A DNA stretch of 64,000 nt from Acanthochlamys bracteata (Eukaryota; Streptophyta; Magnoliopsida; Pandanales; Velloziaceae): positions 3,100,001 to 3,164,000 of the forward strand of contig CM034145.1 of assembly GCA_019914995.1 (NCBI GenBank), written 5' to 3'. Position 1 is the stretch's first letter. Each line of letters opens with the position of its first letter. This document shows positions 36,569-50,689 of the stretch, piece after piece. The notes below the pieces were generated by a model. It had not been told where the DNA came from. It did not search any database and saw only the letters and a program-made list of their open reading frames with translations. A program made the position numbers and the translations under genes.

Positions 36569-39500
36569 TTATATACGTGTATAATGTTTGGTGCAATCTA
36601 GAAAAGGCTTCTCGAATACGAACTGCAAAAAGTTTTGGCTGAGAAGGTAAGTCATTCCAGCATAGTTGTTTGCCAGTTTAGTGGAACTGAAGGGCTGATG
36701 TCCTAAAAATAATTGAATTGGCGACCAAATCTGCTAGGGATGCACTGCTGGCTCAATTGATCGTCATCAAGGTGTGATGTGGAGCAGAGTACTTCTCAGT
36801 TAATTGTGATCCAAGCTCTGTATCATTAAAGTTGATGTGCATATTTATCAGATTGAGTAAATGTCTATTCACAGCCATCAGCACCATGAGAGGTGTGATT
36901 GCATTGTAGTCTGATGAGGAACAGTTTTAATGAAACCTCTTTTAAGTTGCTGATGTTGGATGTGGATGGATGATTGCAATCTGGGTGTGGATGGATGCAA
37001 GTATATCAAGGCTGGTTCTTGGACAAGCAACATGTCCTGTACGATCAGACCTTCATTCAAAAGAAGCTTTGCTGCTGTTAGTTATCCTGCATCATTGTCG
37101 TGAGGAATGTGTATTGCCAGCGGTGAAAGCATGTACAGTCGAAAGTAAACTCGTGTCTTGTTAGAAGGTTTATTTTATTTATAGACTCCATGATTTTTCA
37201 CTAGGCTCGTTATCCACAATTGAAGGACCATCACAGAGGGAAAAGAAACCTTTTCAATGCAGTTGTACGTTTGTTGTATAGTTCTCAAATAATATAAATC
37301 ATTTTCACATCATACCACATGGTTAAGGAATTTGTACCGTTTGATGCCGATATGTAGAATTATGTAATAAATGTCGTTAGCTCTTCTAGTTGTACGTGAT
37401 TGCTAAATTTTATTTCTTCTACAGTTATATTTATGTTTACATTTTCATTGTGTCATCAATTCGTATGTGAGCGGTCTATCAGTTACCGTACATGTACGTT
37501 ACCTTCACTACTGAAATGATTAATGTTGGGTTATTTAGTGGCGGTGAGCATATGATATGCATGGTTGTACGAGGCTCTCTCCAGTTTGTAGGTAAACCAC
37601 TTTTATTAGCCACGAATTAATATGTCAACCTATTATAATCATGGCCAAAATGACCATGAAAGGCAGGCATTTTCAGTAGTACTCAGGTGATGCAGACTTA
37701 GATAATCTTATAATGCATTAAATTGAGGTACATCTTTTGTCACCGTTTCTTATTAGAAATATATTCATCTCCTCACATCCTTTTTGGGATGATTTTATTT
37801 CATCCCATCTGTACCGCAGAAAGGAAAGAATGGTGTGCATTAAAGAATGATGTCATTGTTTTCAGGTGATTAGGGATGAAAGTAATCAAGGCCATAATCC
37901 GGGCTTCTTTATTATAATTGTTATCTCGGTCCTTATGTCAAAGAACTTTCTTATTAGGTGGGTTCTCCTAGCCTGACCTGGGACCTGAGACGCCAGAAGC
38001 GGAGCCCAAGGGCAGGCTGAGCCTGTTAGGTCTAAATGATATTTATTTACAAAGAAAAGAAAAAACACTCCAGATAAAAATAATTAGTTATTCCTCCGTG
38101 GAATTGCTTTCACGTAACTAAAGTAGAAAGCTATATGGTCAATCACTAGGAGTGTAGTTTTTAGGCTAGTCGGTTTGATATCAAACCTTTCACGTTTCAG
38201 AAAATATTACTAGTTCAACTTCTGGTACCTGTATATACTTTTTTATCTGTAAGAATGTGTCCATCGTTATTTCTCAATAATTTTTCTCTTTTCATAACTT
38301 TCTTCAGCAAGTAAACCACATTTTCTCAGGCTAGCATAAATGACATTGTTTTTGTATAGTACAAGCGTGTGGATAATTTCTTCACATCATCGTTCTAAAA
38401 TGTCACACGAATTGTGGGGCTGAAGCATTCTCTACCAAACGAAAGGTTAAATATTCAAAATCCTAGCGCCTAGTTGTTACCTATTTGACAAATACTGGCA
38501 TTTGTTTTGGCACAAGAAGAATTTTATCCGTACTTCAATACAAAAAACTTCAGCAATAAACCCGTGCACAGTATCCGTTTCTCGTCGTGATGCCTGCCTG
38601 CTACTCTATGGCTATGCTGGAGACTCAAGAGTGAGAGGCTATTCTTATCACATGGTGTCCGGCTGATCGGTTTTCTTTATTATTATTTTTTTTGTATTGT
38701 GCTTTGTCCTAAACAACAGCTCTTGTACGGCCTGCCTGCTTCTTCTTTCGAAAAGGCCAGCCTGGATTCTGACAGCAGCGCGCAGTTGGGCACTAATCAA
38801 TTTTCATGTCTACATTCACTCGTATTCAATTACATTTTTACATATAGTAATAATAATATACAGCGGCGGCGGCTGTAGCAGCAGCAGCTCTAATCTGTCA
38901 ATCTAAATTTATACATACAATACGATAGGTTTTTTTTTTTTGTTGTTGGGAGAATTAGATATAATACAATATGTAAGGTTGCCTTTATTAGATATCTCCT
39001 TCTCCCTCATACAGATGCCATGCGATGGACCACAACATCAGATTTTCTTGTTGCTATATTTTGTCCTTTTTCTTTTTTTTCAAGATTTTGTCATGCTTAT
39101 CTCATTACACTTCACAAAACTTTTTCTACTTGATGATTGATGACGCTTGTTCTTGAGTTGATAGTTAAAAGTTTATCAGCAAACCAACACAAACAGATCT
39201 TAAATCCCTTAAACTGGAATATTATCCCCCAGACAACTCTCCAGAAAACTTTCTACTGCTATTTGCCTTCAAAATGAGCCACAACCAGGATTTCTTTTTC
39301 TTTTTTTTTTTTTTCAAAGACAGTAGCATTGCTGACCACAGTAGATTACAAAATCAGTATATGCATGTCGCACGAATATGATTCCTCCAGCAGATAACAA
39401 CAAACTATCAAGATTAGGAAATGAACCAGCTACCGATCAAAAAATTGCACATCTTCATATTAATATGGGAGGGGAAATGTGAACTATATAGAATTACATG

Positions 39501-39864
39501 GACCTGGGTTACGTAACTTTAAAACATATACCAAATCTGGACGAACTGCCCTATATCCATGCTCCATTCACTGTGTTGAACATGCAGCTAGTGTGTTCCT
39601 GCAAAGGGTGCACTCTTTCCCGTCCCGTACACTGTTCTTTCTATACAAGAGCCTACCTTATTGTGAAATTAGTAACGCACGTCTTGTATCATATTATAGG
39701 AATAATGTATATGTACCATCTGCTGCTGCATACGGATCTACATCTTCATGATGTTGTAGCAAGCAGGCAACAGGAATCTGGTTCAACAACCCCTACAAAC
39801 TAGGGTTGAAGTTTGCTGTATAAAAGAATCGTAAAAGAACTGCAATAAATGTAGCAATCTAGCA
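36569..39864. other. Convergent intergenic region: 3' ends of separase and the GT106-like gene
   Basis: Plus-strand separase and the minus-strand gene face each other here. The separase 3' UTR begins at 36569, and a GT-AG-like start (GAGAAG|GTAAGT at 36646) could be a 3' UTR intron. AATAAA-like words near 37368 could serve polyadenylation. A CGGCGG/CAGCAG run lies at 38861-38886 and T-runs at 38930 and 39300. No other gene was recognised. Confidence 0.4.
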
Positions 39865-42800
39865 TCATGAACTCCATGGTTGCTCATCAGGCAATTGTAG
39901 ACACTCCTGAGGATTGGCATAAAAGTAATCTTCTTCTTTAGGTCTATCAGAAATCACTAATCGCTTTGTAGGCCTTCCCATTCGATTGGCATGGGCCGCC
40001 TTCACAGCAGCCGAAAATTCATCCCAGCCAATAGATCCGTTGTTGTGTTGATCTATCAGTTCAACAAGAAGCTTTCTGTCCAACAAAATGGTCTTTCTAA
40101 AGCCCAAATACCTGGAGAAAATGAACAAATCTTAAACAGGATCAACATGTTAACCAAAAGAACAAAATTATACAAAATTCAAAAGAGGATGCTGGCTAAA
40201 TTTTGTTACGAGAAGTGAAATAAGGAGAGAAATTGTAATTATTTAGAGGAACTTACTACCCATATGCCCCTTAAAGCTGAACTAGAAGAGTTAAAACAGA
40301 TAACCTCAACCAATTAGGTCTCTGAAGCAGTACGGAAACAAGTCCATCCATCTCTGAGTCATTTAAAATACCAAGAACATTTCTGACAACCAATACTACT
40401 AGCAGGCTTGTTATACTGTCTTTACATTATAATGGAATATGAGGACTAGATGTCTGTACGCTTCAATAACATGTGACTCACTGGACAAATTGGACATGTA
40501 AAGCTTAGAGAGCAAAAACCTTTAAGGGTGGGTCATCTACTACTTAAAATTCTATGCAATTAATGCAACCCAGTAGATTAGCCTTTCAAGAAGTATCAAT
40601 GACCCTAAGTGCACCAAACTGTATAGATTCAAAGTATTCATGTGAATCATTCTTCAAGAAATGAGTACTTAACCACAAATGAAATAAAGGGAGCTAAACT
40701 CATAAAATGGATAGGCAACGGTGTCCAGAGAATGATGCCCATCATTAAAGCTCAGAAAGGTGAGTAATCCATGGAGATACCAACCTGCGATGGCCTTCAA
40801 CAACTCTCGCCATATTACCATCATATGTCGGAACAAAAATGTTACTCTCCAGGGCAACTAAGTAATCTAATGCAGCCATCTGAGACGAGTGGTTCTGAAA
40901 GAATCTAAGATCTGAAGGTTCCAACAAGGTCTCCTTTCTTACCTGTGTGGCAGCAAAGACAAATAATACTGAAAAAGTTGTGGAAAATTAATTAAAATCT
41001 TGAAGAATAAATGGAAGTATACTGACCACATTCGGAAATGCTTTAGACAAGCTTGCCATTCTTCTTCTGCCACCATATATTTCTCCTGCTGCTATGTAGA
41101 TAGGTGTATTACGGTCAATATCTAATGCTCTCAAGATCAGTGCAGTCTCCTCCGGTGTCAGAGGACAAAAGCCGTCTTTCCTTTTTAAGTCAGAATCAAT
41201 AACTTTCTCTTTCCACCAAGGATATGCATACCTGCAGAAAGGGCATTGGTTATATACTTCAATCAAGAAACAGAAAAAAAGATTAGGCATCATGACCACG
41301 GCTAACAGATCGACACCTCATTCTTGTCAATTCCTCAGCTTCTTCATCAGTACAACCATGGGTACAACCTGAGAAAGCCAACATGTCCATTTCATATCTT
41401 AGGTGGAGAACCAAAAAGGGTCCACTTTGACGAAGAATCCGGATAACTCTTCTACCCAACTCTTCAATTTGAGGTGTGAATCTTAAGGCGGCATAGTTAA
41501 CATGGCAACGCAACTTTTGAATCTCCACAGGCAAACCATTATTTGCAAGCCGAGCATCTGTTCTATTCAAATGAACAACTTTGTGCTTATGTATCACAGG
41601 CAGTACCTGTTACGAACAATATCCTTAATGTTAGTTTCTTTGAAAATAAAGTCATATCTTCTCATATTTAGCATATTGATAACTGACCTGATTTTCATAG
41701 TAAGATATATCAGACCAACTGACTGGTGGCATAGAATAAACTTTTCCGAGGTCAAGTCTTTGTTTCAACTTCCGAGGTAGTTCCTTCAGTATCCGTACCT
41801 TGTCTCTCAAGGAATTAATAAAGTGATCAACATCAAAAATCTCATCAAATTCACTGCATCAAAGATTGTGCAAGTCCCAACCAAGTAGGTAGAAATGTTA
41901 GAATCATCTCACTGGCACAGTCAAACCTATAATATTGAGTGTTTAAAATTAAAGCACTGGCTCACCTAGGATCATTCCAAAATGAGGTTTTATCCAACTC
42001 GGGCACCACCAGTGTCACATTCAAATAGCTTGCAATAGCAACCATATCACATATCTGTAACAAAAGGTGCCATGTAAGTTACTATGTTGCAACTATACCA
42101 ATAATGATTGGTGTTGCCAGGAAATAATTTATAAGATGCCAAAAACTGGAAATTGAATGCCTACCGCAGATCTCATTTGGTTTAGACCCCCATTGCAGGA
42201 CACCATCAAATATCCATTATTCTTATAAACTCCTAGCAGATGAGAAATACATAAACAATAAGCAATTAGGTACAGTAAAGATGCTCATAAGAAACTTCAG
42301 CTACACTAAAAATAACATCTAGATAATTGGAAGACACTCTTCATGTGTTGCAATATGTTATGAGGTTTTATAGTGCAGTAATTCAGAGGTTAGAAGACCC
42401 ATAAGGGACATTGAGCAATTCAGAGTAACATATATTTCGTGATAATGATACACACTAATAAGACATTCCATGGCTGACTATACAAGGTAAAACTCCAATT
42501 AGTGGTCAAAGGATTAGATTATAATAAACACACCAATGAAGAACATTCCAAGTACTGTCCATCGAAATATTCAAATTTATTTTAATAGGTTGCTCTTCTA
42601 CCAAATGCATCACGAGATATCAAATATGTCAAGGCCCAGGGTTGGCCTAAACATTATTAATTTTTGTTATGCTGCTTAATCAAGTTGGTCATGCTGATGC
42701 AGAGGATCTTTAACAATAAACTGAAACCCTTTTAAGTATTGAAACTTTCGTGCACACATGTACTCAGGAATGACACAAATTGACGGGAGAATTTCCTTAA

Positions 42801-43513
42801 GGCACAGGAAAAATCATCCACATACATGTGTAGGCAGCAAGAGAATGATTTCAAATGATGACCTTAAATTTGTAGAAATAAGCTTTAGTTAACTTCAATT
42901 GCTACACCTACGTGGAACCAGCTGTCATCACCTTGTCTCAAGAAAAGATCCAGAGAAAGGAAAATTACTGTAGCTCTACAGAGAATTCCCATAAACGAAA
43001 ATGACAGTTTTTTTTTGTTTGAGGGAACTGACCAACTCCAAAAAGACGTACACAGATTAGTCACGGAAAGCTACTTCCCTACTACCAATACCAATTCCAA
43101 ATACATCTGCTCATTAATCAAAGTCAAATTACCTACATATAGAAACATAACTATTTTAAAATTTACGAAATCATGAGGAAATACTCACTCTTGGGTGGAT
43201 AACTGATCAATTCAGTCGGAAATGGAAAAGGCGGTGAATTGGAAGCCGGAGTGAAGCACGATGGCCAGCCCTTGAGCACACGTGGGCCCCACATTTCGCC
43301 TAGGGCTGTGAGCTGCACGACACAAGTCCACAGCAGCACCGTGGTTGTAGCGCGGACCATCCACATTTTCATCCCCGTGCGTCCCGCCGCCCCCTTCACC
43401 TTCTCTGCTGTCGCTGTCGATAACTTCACATCACCGCCTCCGAACTCCGATCTCAATGGCAACTTATCCATTCGGCACATTTTCGGCAGCCACGCCGTCG
43501 TTCTGTATCCCAT
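39865..43513 (-). CDS. GT106/O-fucosyltransferase family protein (RRT-like), complete, 8 exons
   Basis: Exons in coding order: 43513-43189, 42232-42165, 42054-41966, 41853-41688, 41606-41317, 41231-41027, 40942-40785, 40111-39865. They join in phase to 1,548 nt, 515 aa. The start is the first ATG of the frame ([10 protein letters not shown]). In-frame ATGs at 43480 and 43471 are alternatives. One signal-anchor helix (about residues 55-75, [20 protein letters not shown]) predicts a Golgi type II protein. The catalytic domain follows: [84 protein letters not shown] and [20 protein letters not shown]. It ends [17 protein letters not shown]. This clade of plant DUF246 proteins includes pectin rhamnogalacturonan-I rhamnosyltransferases (RRT). 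The donor substrate cannot be read from sequence, so RRT versus fucosyltransferase stays open. Confidence 0.92.
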
Positions 43514-44420
43514 AAAAACAATAGCAAGTCGTTCAAAGAACAACCCAATTACGCCGTCGCCTCCGTTACCATTGCCGGATGCACCTCTTTGATGATATAT
43601 GAATTTCCTCCAACAGCAACTTAAGAGATATTGCGAAATTTCTTTTCAACTCCCCCAAAAATAACTCAAGAGAACCCAAAAATATTTATTTGTACTCTCC
43701 TTCAATCCCCACCAGCCAAGATAAGGAAACAAGAGGGACGATTTCCTTCTTTACAGCACAAGAAAAAAAAAAAACTGAAAGAAAGGGGGTGTGGGGAACC
43801 GCTCGAAGTCGAGAAACAAAACAAATTGTAAGTCTTGGAAATCGATCTATCTCCAGGGAATGCCGGTTGAATGGAGCAGCATAACAGCAGAACCAGCGAG
43901 TTTTTCACTTCACCGAAGCAGATCGGAACAAACTCCTCCAAATCTCAGTTCCGGATCCAATCAATGAATCTACGTATCTATCTGATAATACAACCAAAAG
44001 AAGCACAGAGTAGTTTGCGAATCTGGGAGGAGCAAATCTCTCTCTTTCTCTCTCTCTCCCCCTCTTGTAGTTGTATCAACAGTGGAAAACCCACATTTCC
44101 AATCCGGTACCAGAAAAAGAATGACAATCGAGGAGAGAGGACCGTCCCATAATCCACCCGTGAATACTACTTGGATCAGAAGAAGCGGGACGAGTCGCTC
44201 AATCAATTGAATACAATAAATTTAATCACAGACAGATTGAGAGAAAGAGGGAAAGAATGGAGGGAGATAGATTGGGAAGAACAAAGAAAGAAAGAGCGCT
44301 GGCAAGAAATGGAATGGGGGGAGAAAATCCCGGGCTTACTTTACCTCTTTTATTTCTGTTCGCTGTCTTTGTTTGTAATGTGAGAGAGACAGAGAGAGAA
44401 GAGAGAAGGCGTCGGTGCCT
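43514..44420 (-). promoter_or_regulatory. 5' UTR and promoter side of the GT106-like gene
   Basis: Purine/pyrimidine-skewed DNA typical of a plant leader: CT repeats at 44037-44063 and an AG-rich run at 44380-44407 (plus strand). A leader intron is possible but unproven. No TATA box was assigned. Confidence 0.4.
44038..44063. repeat. CT microsatellite
   Basis: TCTCTCTTTCTCTCTCTCTC run in the presumed 5' leader of the GT106-like gene. Confidence 0.8.
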
Positions 44421-47400
44421 GTGGTAGTATAATCTAAACTGTACACCAACACCAACAACACCTCTGCAAATTTATTAATTAATTTAATAAAGACAGTATT
44501 AATATTATTTACATCATCATACGACACGGTAAAACTAAATAATTTGCAATTAATTTAAAAGACAAGTTGGAAATTCAGTCACCAAGTAAACGTAATAATA
44601 GATAATAATATTAAATTATATTTGTTACGATTGCTTTAGTGAAATTTAGAAAGGAGGAAGAAATTTGGAAGACCTGGGGAGGATGGACGTCGACTGCTAG
44701 ATAGATAGATGATCAAAAGAAAAAGACAGAGAGAACTATTCAACTCTTGACTATTTTAAGAAGTTTAAAACACGGTAATCGACCGTGTGCGATATTTGAA
44801 CCTAAACTGATTCGCCTGCCTAGTTCGTTCCTTTCATCACTTTCTTTTTATGACATGTGTAACGCAGCTAAGAGATTATTTAGAATTATTTTGAAATATG
44901 ATTTTTAAACAAAATAATTTTTAAAAATTAAAAAAAAAAATTAGCTTCACAAAACATATAAAATATAAAATATTTATAACCGTTTATTAAAAAATTTTAA
45001 ATATAAAAAAATATATAAAGTTTTTTAAAAATATAAAATAAAAAATTTAAAATAGAAAACTAAATTGATTTGTAGAGCTGAGTTTTTTTAGTTAGTTGAG
45101 AAAAGACACCACCCGTCTTAGGAGATATTTAAAAGAACTCTTCAAATATTTATAATTTTTAAATAAATATGTTTAATAAAATTTTTACAATATTTATAAA
45201 AAATTAAAAATTTCAAATATAAATATAAAATAATTATATACCGTATAATTGTTATATTTAATTTTTTATTATTTTTTTAAATTAAAAAATTAAATTTATT
45301 TTCTATTTTAAAAAAATTATTTTATAAATATTCGTAAAGCGTACTATAAATAGATCATTTTGGTAGCGAGTTTCAATCAATTAGTGGGTGATTTTCATTA
45401 GGACCCAAGAAAACCTTTTCTTTATCATACGAAAAACATTAAACTGTGTTGCTATTTTTGTTTTGGCTTTTTACCATCACCACATAAGAGACTTAAAATA
45501 ATTGATATACAATAACCGTAACCGGTGGTATTTATCTTTTATTATCGTTATAATCTAAATATATAATAATTAGAATTAAATAGCATTTCAATTTGGTGCT
45601 ACATCCTTACCGATTTCTATTTGTCTCGTAATATTTGTACGGGTGAAACTTTGTTTTCTTTCATTATCTTGAAGCTCTCTTGAAACGTTACATTTATTTA
45701 GAGCATTTTTGGTGAAAATATTACTTCCGGCCAGAATTTATAACGAGAAATCTAAAATTCAAAAAATAAAGTCTCATAACTTTCAGATTCTAACGATTTT
45801 CTCATTTCAGTAGTTAGAGTACATGATTAGAAATATTATTTTGTACTATGAGTACGTAATCAGAAGCTAAAAATTAACAAAATCAGACAATCTTCTTTTA
45901 ACTTGTGAGAGGATTCACAATCTAGTTTATAATTGCTTATTAACAGATAGTAATCTAGTTATATTACTTACTATCTGTCATCGAAATAATAGATAGTAAT
46001 AAAAAGAAAATACAGAAGAGAAAATATTAATTTTTGTTTTTCATTCTAATCTATCCGTTTTGGTGGTATTAATATTGATTATGTAAGTCTAAGTACTTAG
46101 ATAATGTATCTAACAAGCTAAGATAATTTAAAAAGGTAAATGAAATGAAGTCAGCTGGCACGCACGTTAAGATTACATAGTTCTTGAAATTGTAGTTATC
46201 GGATCACGAGTCGCTTTCTTTCATACTATATTTTAAATCGAACCAAGTTTGTTAAGAAATATTTCACGAACATTAATTAATTTTAACAAGATTATTAATT
46301 ATTGGATTGAACTTTCTAAAATCCTGGGACCCAGAATTTGGTTAAGAAACTAGAACCATTTTCTATAGAGAAAAAAGTTCAACATACATTTGCTTGCGAG
46401 AATGGAAGTTTTGCTACGATCGATAATTAAGTATACATCCTACTTGGATTTTGATAATTATTGTCTTATGTGCCACGTCTCAACGTGCAGGCTGCTAGTA
46501 GGTTCACAATAATTAATCTGGATTCTTTAAGTAAAGTAGGGATAAAAACATTTGTAACTTTATTCATAATTTATTTTCGATGAAAAAGGTATTCTCATAA
46601 CATAATGAATGAAGTTAAAAAAGACATAAAACAACTAATATTCATTCACTTTTGCTTTAATTATTACTATATGAAAAAAGAGCTAATTCTCTACTCTTTT
46701 GGAGTACACAGCTTTTGCAGCAGTATGTATATCAACAAATTAGTAATTTTTAAAAAAAAAAAAACTTGTTCTAATTTTAAATCGTAGCGAATTTACTTGT
46801 GTGTTATAATTTGCGCCTTTTAACCTAAAATTGGATTTTAAACGTAACTTTATTAGAGTGATTATTAAGACAAAGTTGTCATACTGAGAGGATTTTAAAT
46901 ATTAGAATTGGTATTGAGTTTTTCAAATTGGATCGTAATATCATAAAAGTTTACATATTTTAAATTCTATAAAAGATTTTCTTTATTACCTTAAGGGTTA
47001 GATAATATTTGTTAAAATTACTGTAGTCTCTCTCTACCACCAAAATAAACTCAACACTGAAATTCAAAATATATTTATATTTTGTTGTAATAAATTAATA
47101 GAATTCATACTTGTAATTTCAGGTGATTATTTATATCTTTCAATGAAAGTTTCAAAGCTACCCGGCACAACCTGCAGACACTAGAGTTATTGTTTGTATT
47201 TGCTAAACATTGTATCGGCATTGAAGTTTGAATTTTGTAATCCATCGTTCTTGTAACTTTGGCTTTTAATAATATATTGTGTAAAATAATACTAAATAAG
47301 TTCCATATTTCGTTTTTCCAATAAAGTTGATCTATTCGAATGAACTTACTCGTTATTCTTACGTCATTTTACTAATTTTGCAAATACCTGAGTTTTAAGA

Positions 47401-48125
47401 TTCTTATATAATTAAGCATAAAAAATAAGTAGTAGGTGCTACTATGTAAGTTTATGAAATAAAAAAATAATACTCACACAATAGTAGTGATTTATAGCTT
47501 TTTGTTTCTTTAGATACAACTACAAAGAGCACGGGCCAGTGCAGAGTACATTGAGAAAAGCTTTCAGAAAAAAAAAAAAAAAAGCTTCCAAGCATTTTAA
47601 TGTCTTACTTAAAATACTATATACAACACAACAACATGTCTTAAGAAAGCCCCTTCAAATATATCTAATTGTGCTAAACATTTTTCGTGAAATCATATAA
47701 AATAGCACTAATACCAGAATTTTACAAATTTAATAATTTACATCGAGATTTTACACCTATTCTATTTAATTGAGATTTTATGCAAAATAGGATCACGTAC
47801 CTACAAATACAAAATCATAGGATCTTAGGAGTTCAATTTAATTTGATAAACATGAGTCAAGGTATGAAAATTGTTTGTTTGATTATCCAACATGTCCAAA
47901 CTTGGACTACATATTTTTCCTTAAAAAATGTACTAATGTAGATTTTGCATTGTAACTCTTATTGTTACGATCAGTTTGATTCAATTTTTAGCTTCCACAT
48001 TTATTTCGAGATACTAATGTTGGGACACACAATATTATGTCTATAGGATGCTTGGGTGATCTAAAAAAAAGTGGTTGTTGTAATAAAGAGTTTAAGCTTA
48101 TTTCTGAATTAAGGAGCTAATTTTC
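44421..48125. other. AT-rich intergenic DNA
   Basis: No gene recognised over 3.7 kb. Very AT-rich blocks (44870-45350) contain short inverted A/T words without clear ends. Poly-A runs lie at 46750-46765 and 47570-47583. Confidence 0.4.
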
Positions 48126-48516
48126 TTAGCGTGTTTGGATAAAAAAAGTTTGTTTTTAAAATAAGCTTACGATGATATTTGGATGAAAATAGTTCTAAAC
48201 TAAAGGAGAATAAAAGTGATTGAAACTCTCTTAAATATATAATATGATATGTATATTAAATTCATGAATCCCTTTTTTCATATTATTTTATTTTTTAATT
48301 TGACATAGTTAATTCTAAATACTTTTTTAAAAATTAAATGTTTTCATATTAATTTGTGGTCAGATATGACGAGGACTTTCCAAATAATCAAGGGCAACTT
48401 CCTCAAATTTAGGGACACGAGCGTTATTGTTAAACTTGTCGAGGATAAATAAATCATGTAACATCAGCATATGGTCTATAAAAAAATGACTTATAAGCAT
48501 TTCAACCAAATACTAA
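48126..48516. mobile_element. Possible Tourist-like MITE, decayed
   Basis: The left end TTAGCGTGTTTGGATAAA and the right end (reverse-complemented TTTAGTATTTGGTTGAAA) are imperfect inverted repeats. The inside shares words such as GATGATATTTGGATGAAA with the better-preserved MITE at 58302-58848. The target duplication is unclear. Confidence 0.45.
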
Positions 48517-50689
48517 ATTTTACTATTGGTAGTTTATCTGGATTTATAGGTTAAGCGATGTTGAACCAGTTAGGTCTTTATAGATATTAAACCCCTAGTA
48601 TGGGAACCTTTATTCATCGTGAGATAAATGATCTTGATTTTAATTGAAACAAATAAGGACTTACCAACAAATTTTTTGGAATGTAATTCTTCTTTTTTCA
48701 AATGTTCAAAATTTTTTCTTAATGTTTTACATATCACGCTAAGAATTTAATTAATTTTTATATCTATAAGAGTGGATACTTTTCTATTGCAGTTTATAGA
48801 AAAATTAGGTATTGAAAAATGCTCTTCCGTTTGGAAATGAGTATTGAAAATGGACGGTGCATTTAAGTTAAAAAAACAAAAGAACTAGTATCGCACTGGA
48901 AAGAGCTTTTGTAGATATCATTCTAAGAAATCAATTAGTTCTATGTTTCTAAATTCATTTTATAGAAAGTGTGGAGCAGTTCTAGAATAAGTTCTAAAAA
49001 ATAAAGTGACTGATTTAAAGGAGGGAGATTTTTTTCCCTCTTTTTTGAATAAAGAGAATAGATAAGGGACATAAATCTTTATTCACACAAGTAACACGCA
49101 CGAGGTGATCATCACTAATTAAGAATACAAATAAAGTAATGTTTTTTGAATTGTCCAAACATAAAATATCATAATAAGATTGACGATACGATTTCTAGAT
49201 AGTTTGAGTGCTATGGTGATGGATAGAGAAGGATAGAACTCGTTCTTTCTTTCTTTTGCTTTTGAAATTATTAACTTGGCTTCTTGGACTTGTGTTCTCC
49301 AACATTCTTCTTGATCAATTTGGACACTACCACCAATTCAAATCAATCAAAGTTTTGATTGTGAATTTGCCATTTGCAAGAAACACACCTTCCCCTAATT
49401 CAAGTACGTACGTACATCAATTAGCCACTAGTAGTTACATGGTTCTCGTAATCAGGCAGTTACTGAAATTTAAAGTGTAACTCCAACAATCATGAACACG
49501 GCCAATATACCATTACATGATTATCCAATTGTTTGGATCATATATTACACATACGTAATGCACTCACATAAAGAATAGAAGCATAACTCTCTTTAACACT
49601 TTCTTTTTTTTGTTTGTTTCAAATTTATTTGTGGTATAAACAAAATAAACCAGTCTTCACTAGTATCCAATAGGATTTTCAGTTGAATGATCATTTTATG
49701 GATAGTATAATACCATAGATTAGTCATGAATCATGCATGCAACAAACTGTAAGTATAACAATGCCACTTGAATAAAAAATACTCAAAATCAAAAAAGAAA
49801 TTTGTACGCCTGTTGTAAAAGTCAGTTGAATGGGATGTATGGCATTTATATTGCATAAAAAAAATTTAAATTTGAAGTTTCCTTAAAAAATTCAGTTTAG
49901 AGTTTTAGTTTAATGTGATGGTTGTCAAAGCTTTTGGGGGAAGTTTGTATGCCTGTTTGGATTTTAGCCTCTTTGAATCTTTTAGTTGAAGTTGCCATCG
50001 AGACTTTTCTTCTTTCGAGGATAATGAATCATTTTGTTCTAGTTTGATCGTGGGATCACGACAACAAATGAATGAACATTGGCATCATTGAAGGTAAGAT
50101 CGTTGGGAGTCACCGGAGCGGCTGATATAACTTTTATTTTGTTTTATGCTTTTGATTCGAGTGATGATATACTTTCAATTAATTCAATTTGTGGAATGAC
50201 AGCGGGGCAGTTTCAAAATTGGTTTTGTGATAATCTTTCTTTTTATTTCCTAGGCCCACAAGATCACTGCAAAGAGACATCAATTACAGTCAATCCTCTT
50301 TCTCTAGCCCCATACCGACATGTCTTGACTTTTCTATGCACAAATTAAATAATTAAAATTCCTCGAGTTGAGCCTGGTCTAGATTCAACCATTCAACTCG
50401 AGAAGGTTGATTCTACATTACAATGCCAATGCAACATTTACCTTACCATATTTTTGCCTGTTAGCTAAATAATTAAACATTCATCTAATTCTTTTATTCT
50501 CTTCTCTTACGATATTTCAAGCTGACATAGAAAAATCGATTCGTTTTCCTGAAATTGATAACAATACCTCTCAACAGCAGTAAAAATAACACCTCTTAAT
50601 AGCCTTGGTATATGCTAGCAACTATTGACAAAAACGGATTGACTAGCAGCAGAATAGGTGTAATGAAATTAATCAGACAATAATAGTAA
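48517..50689. other. Unassigned intergenic DNA
   Basis: No gene, RNA or terminal repeats supported. Open frames at 49256-49480 and 50079-50348 have no known domain. The TACGTACGTAC at 49384 is a trivial palindrome. Confidence 0.4.

Noticed and set aside
43514-43543. Ten extra N-terminal codons on the GT106-like protein
   Set aside because: They start at TTG. The first ATG in frame is at 43513.
44870-45350. AT-rich inverted words as a transposon
   Set aside because: No definable ends or target duplication. Such A/T words are expected by composition.
49384-49396. ACGTACGTAC palindrome as a regulatory site
   Set aside because: Short simple palindrome with no gene nearby.
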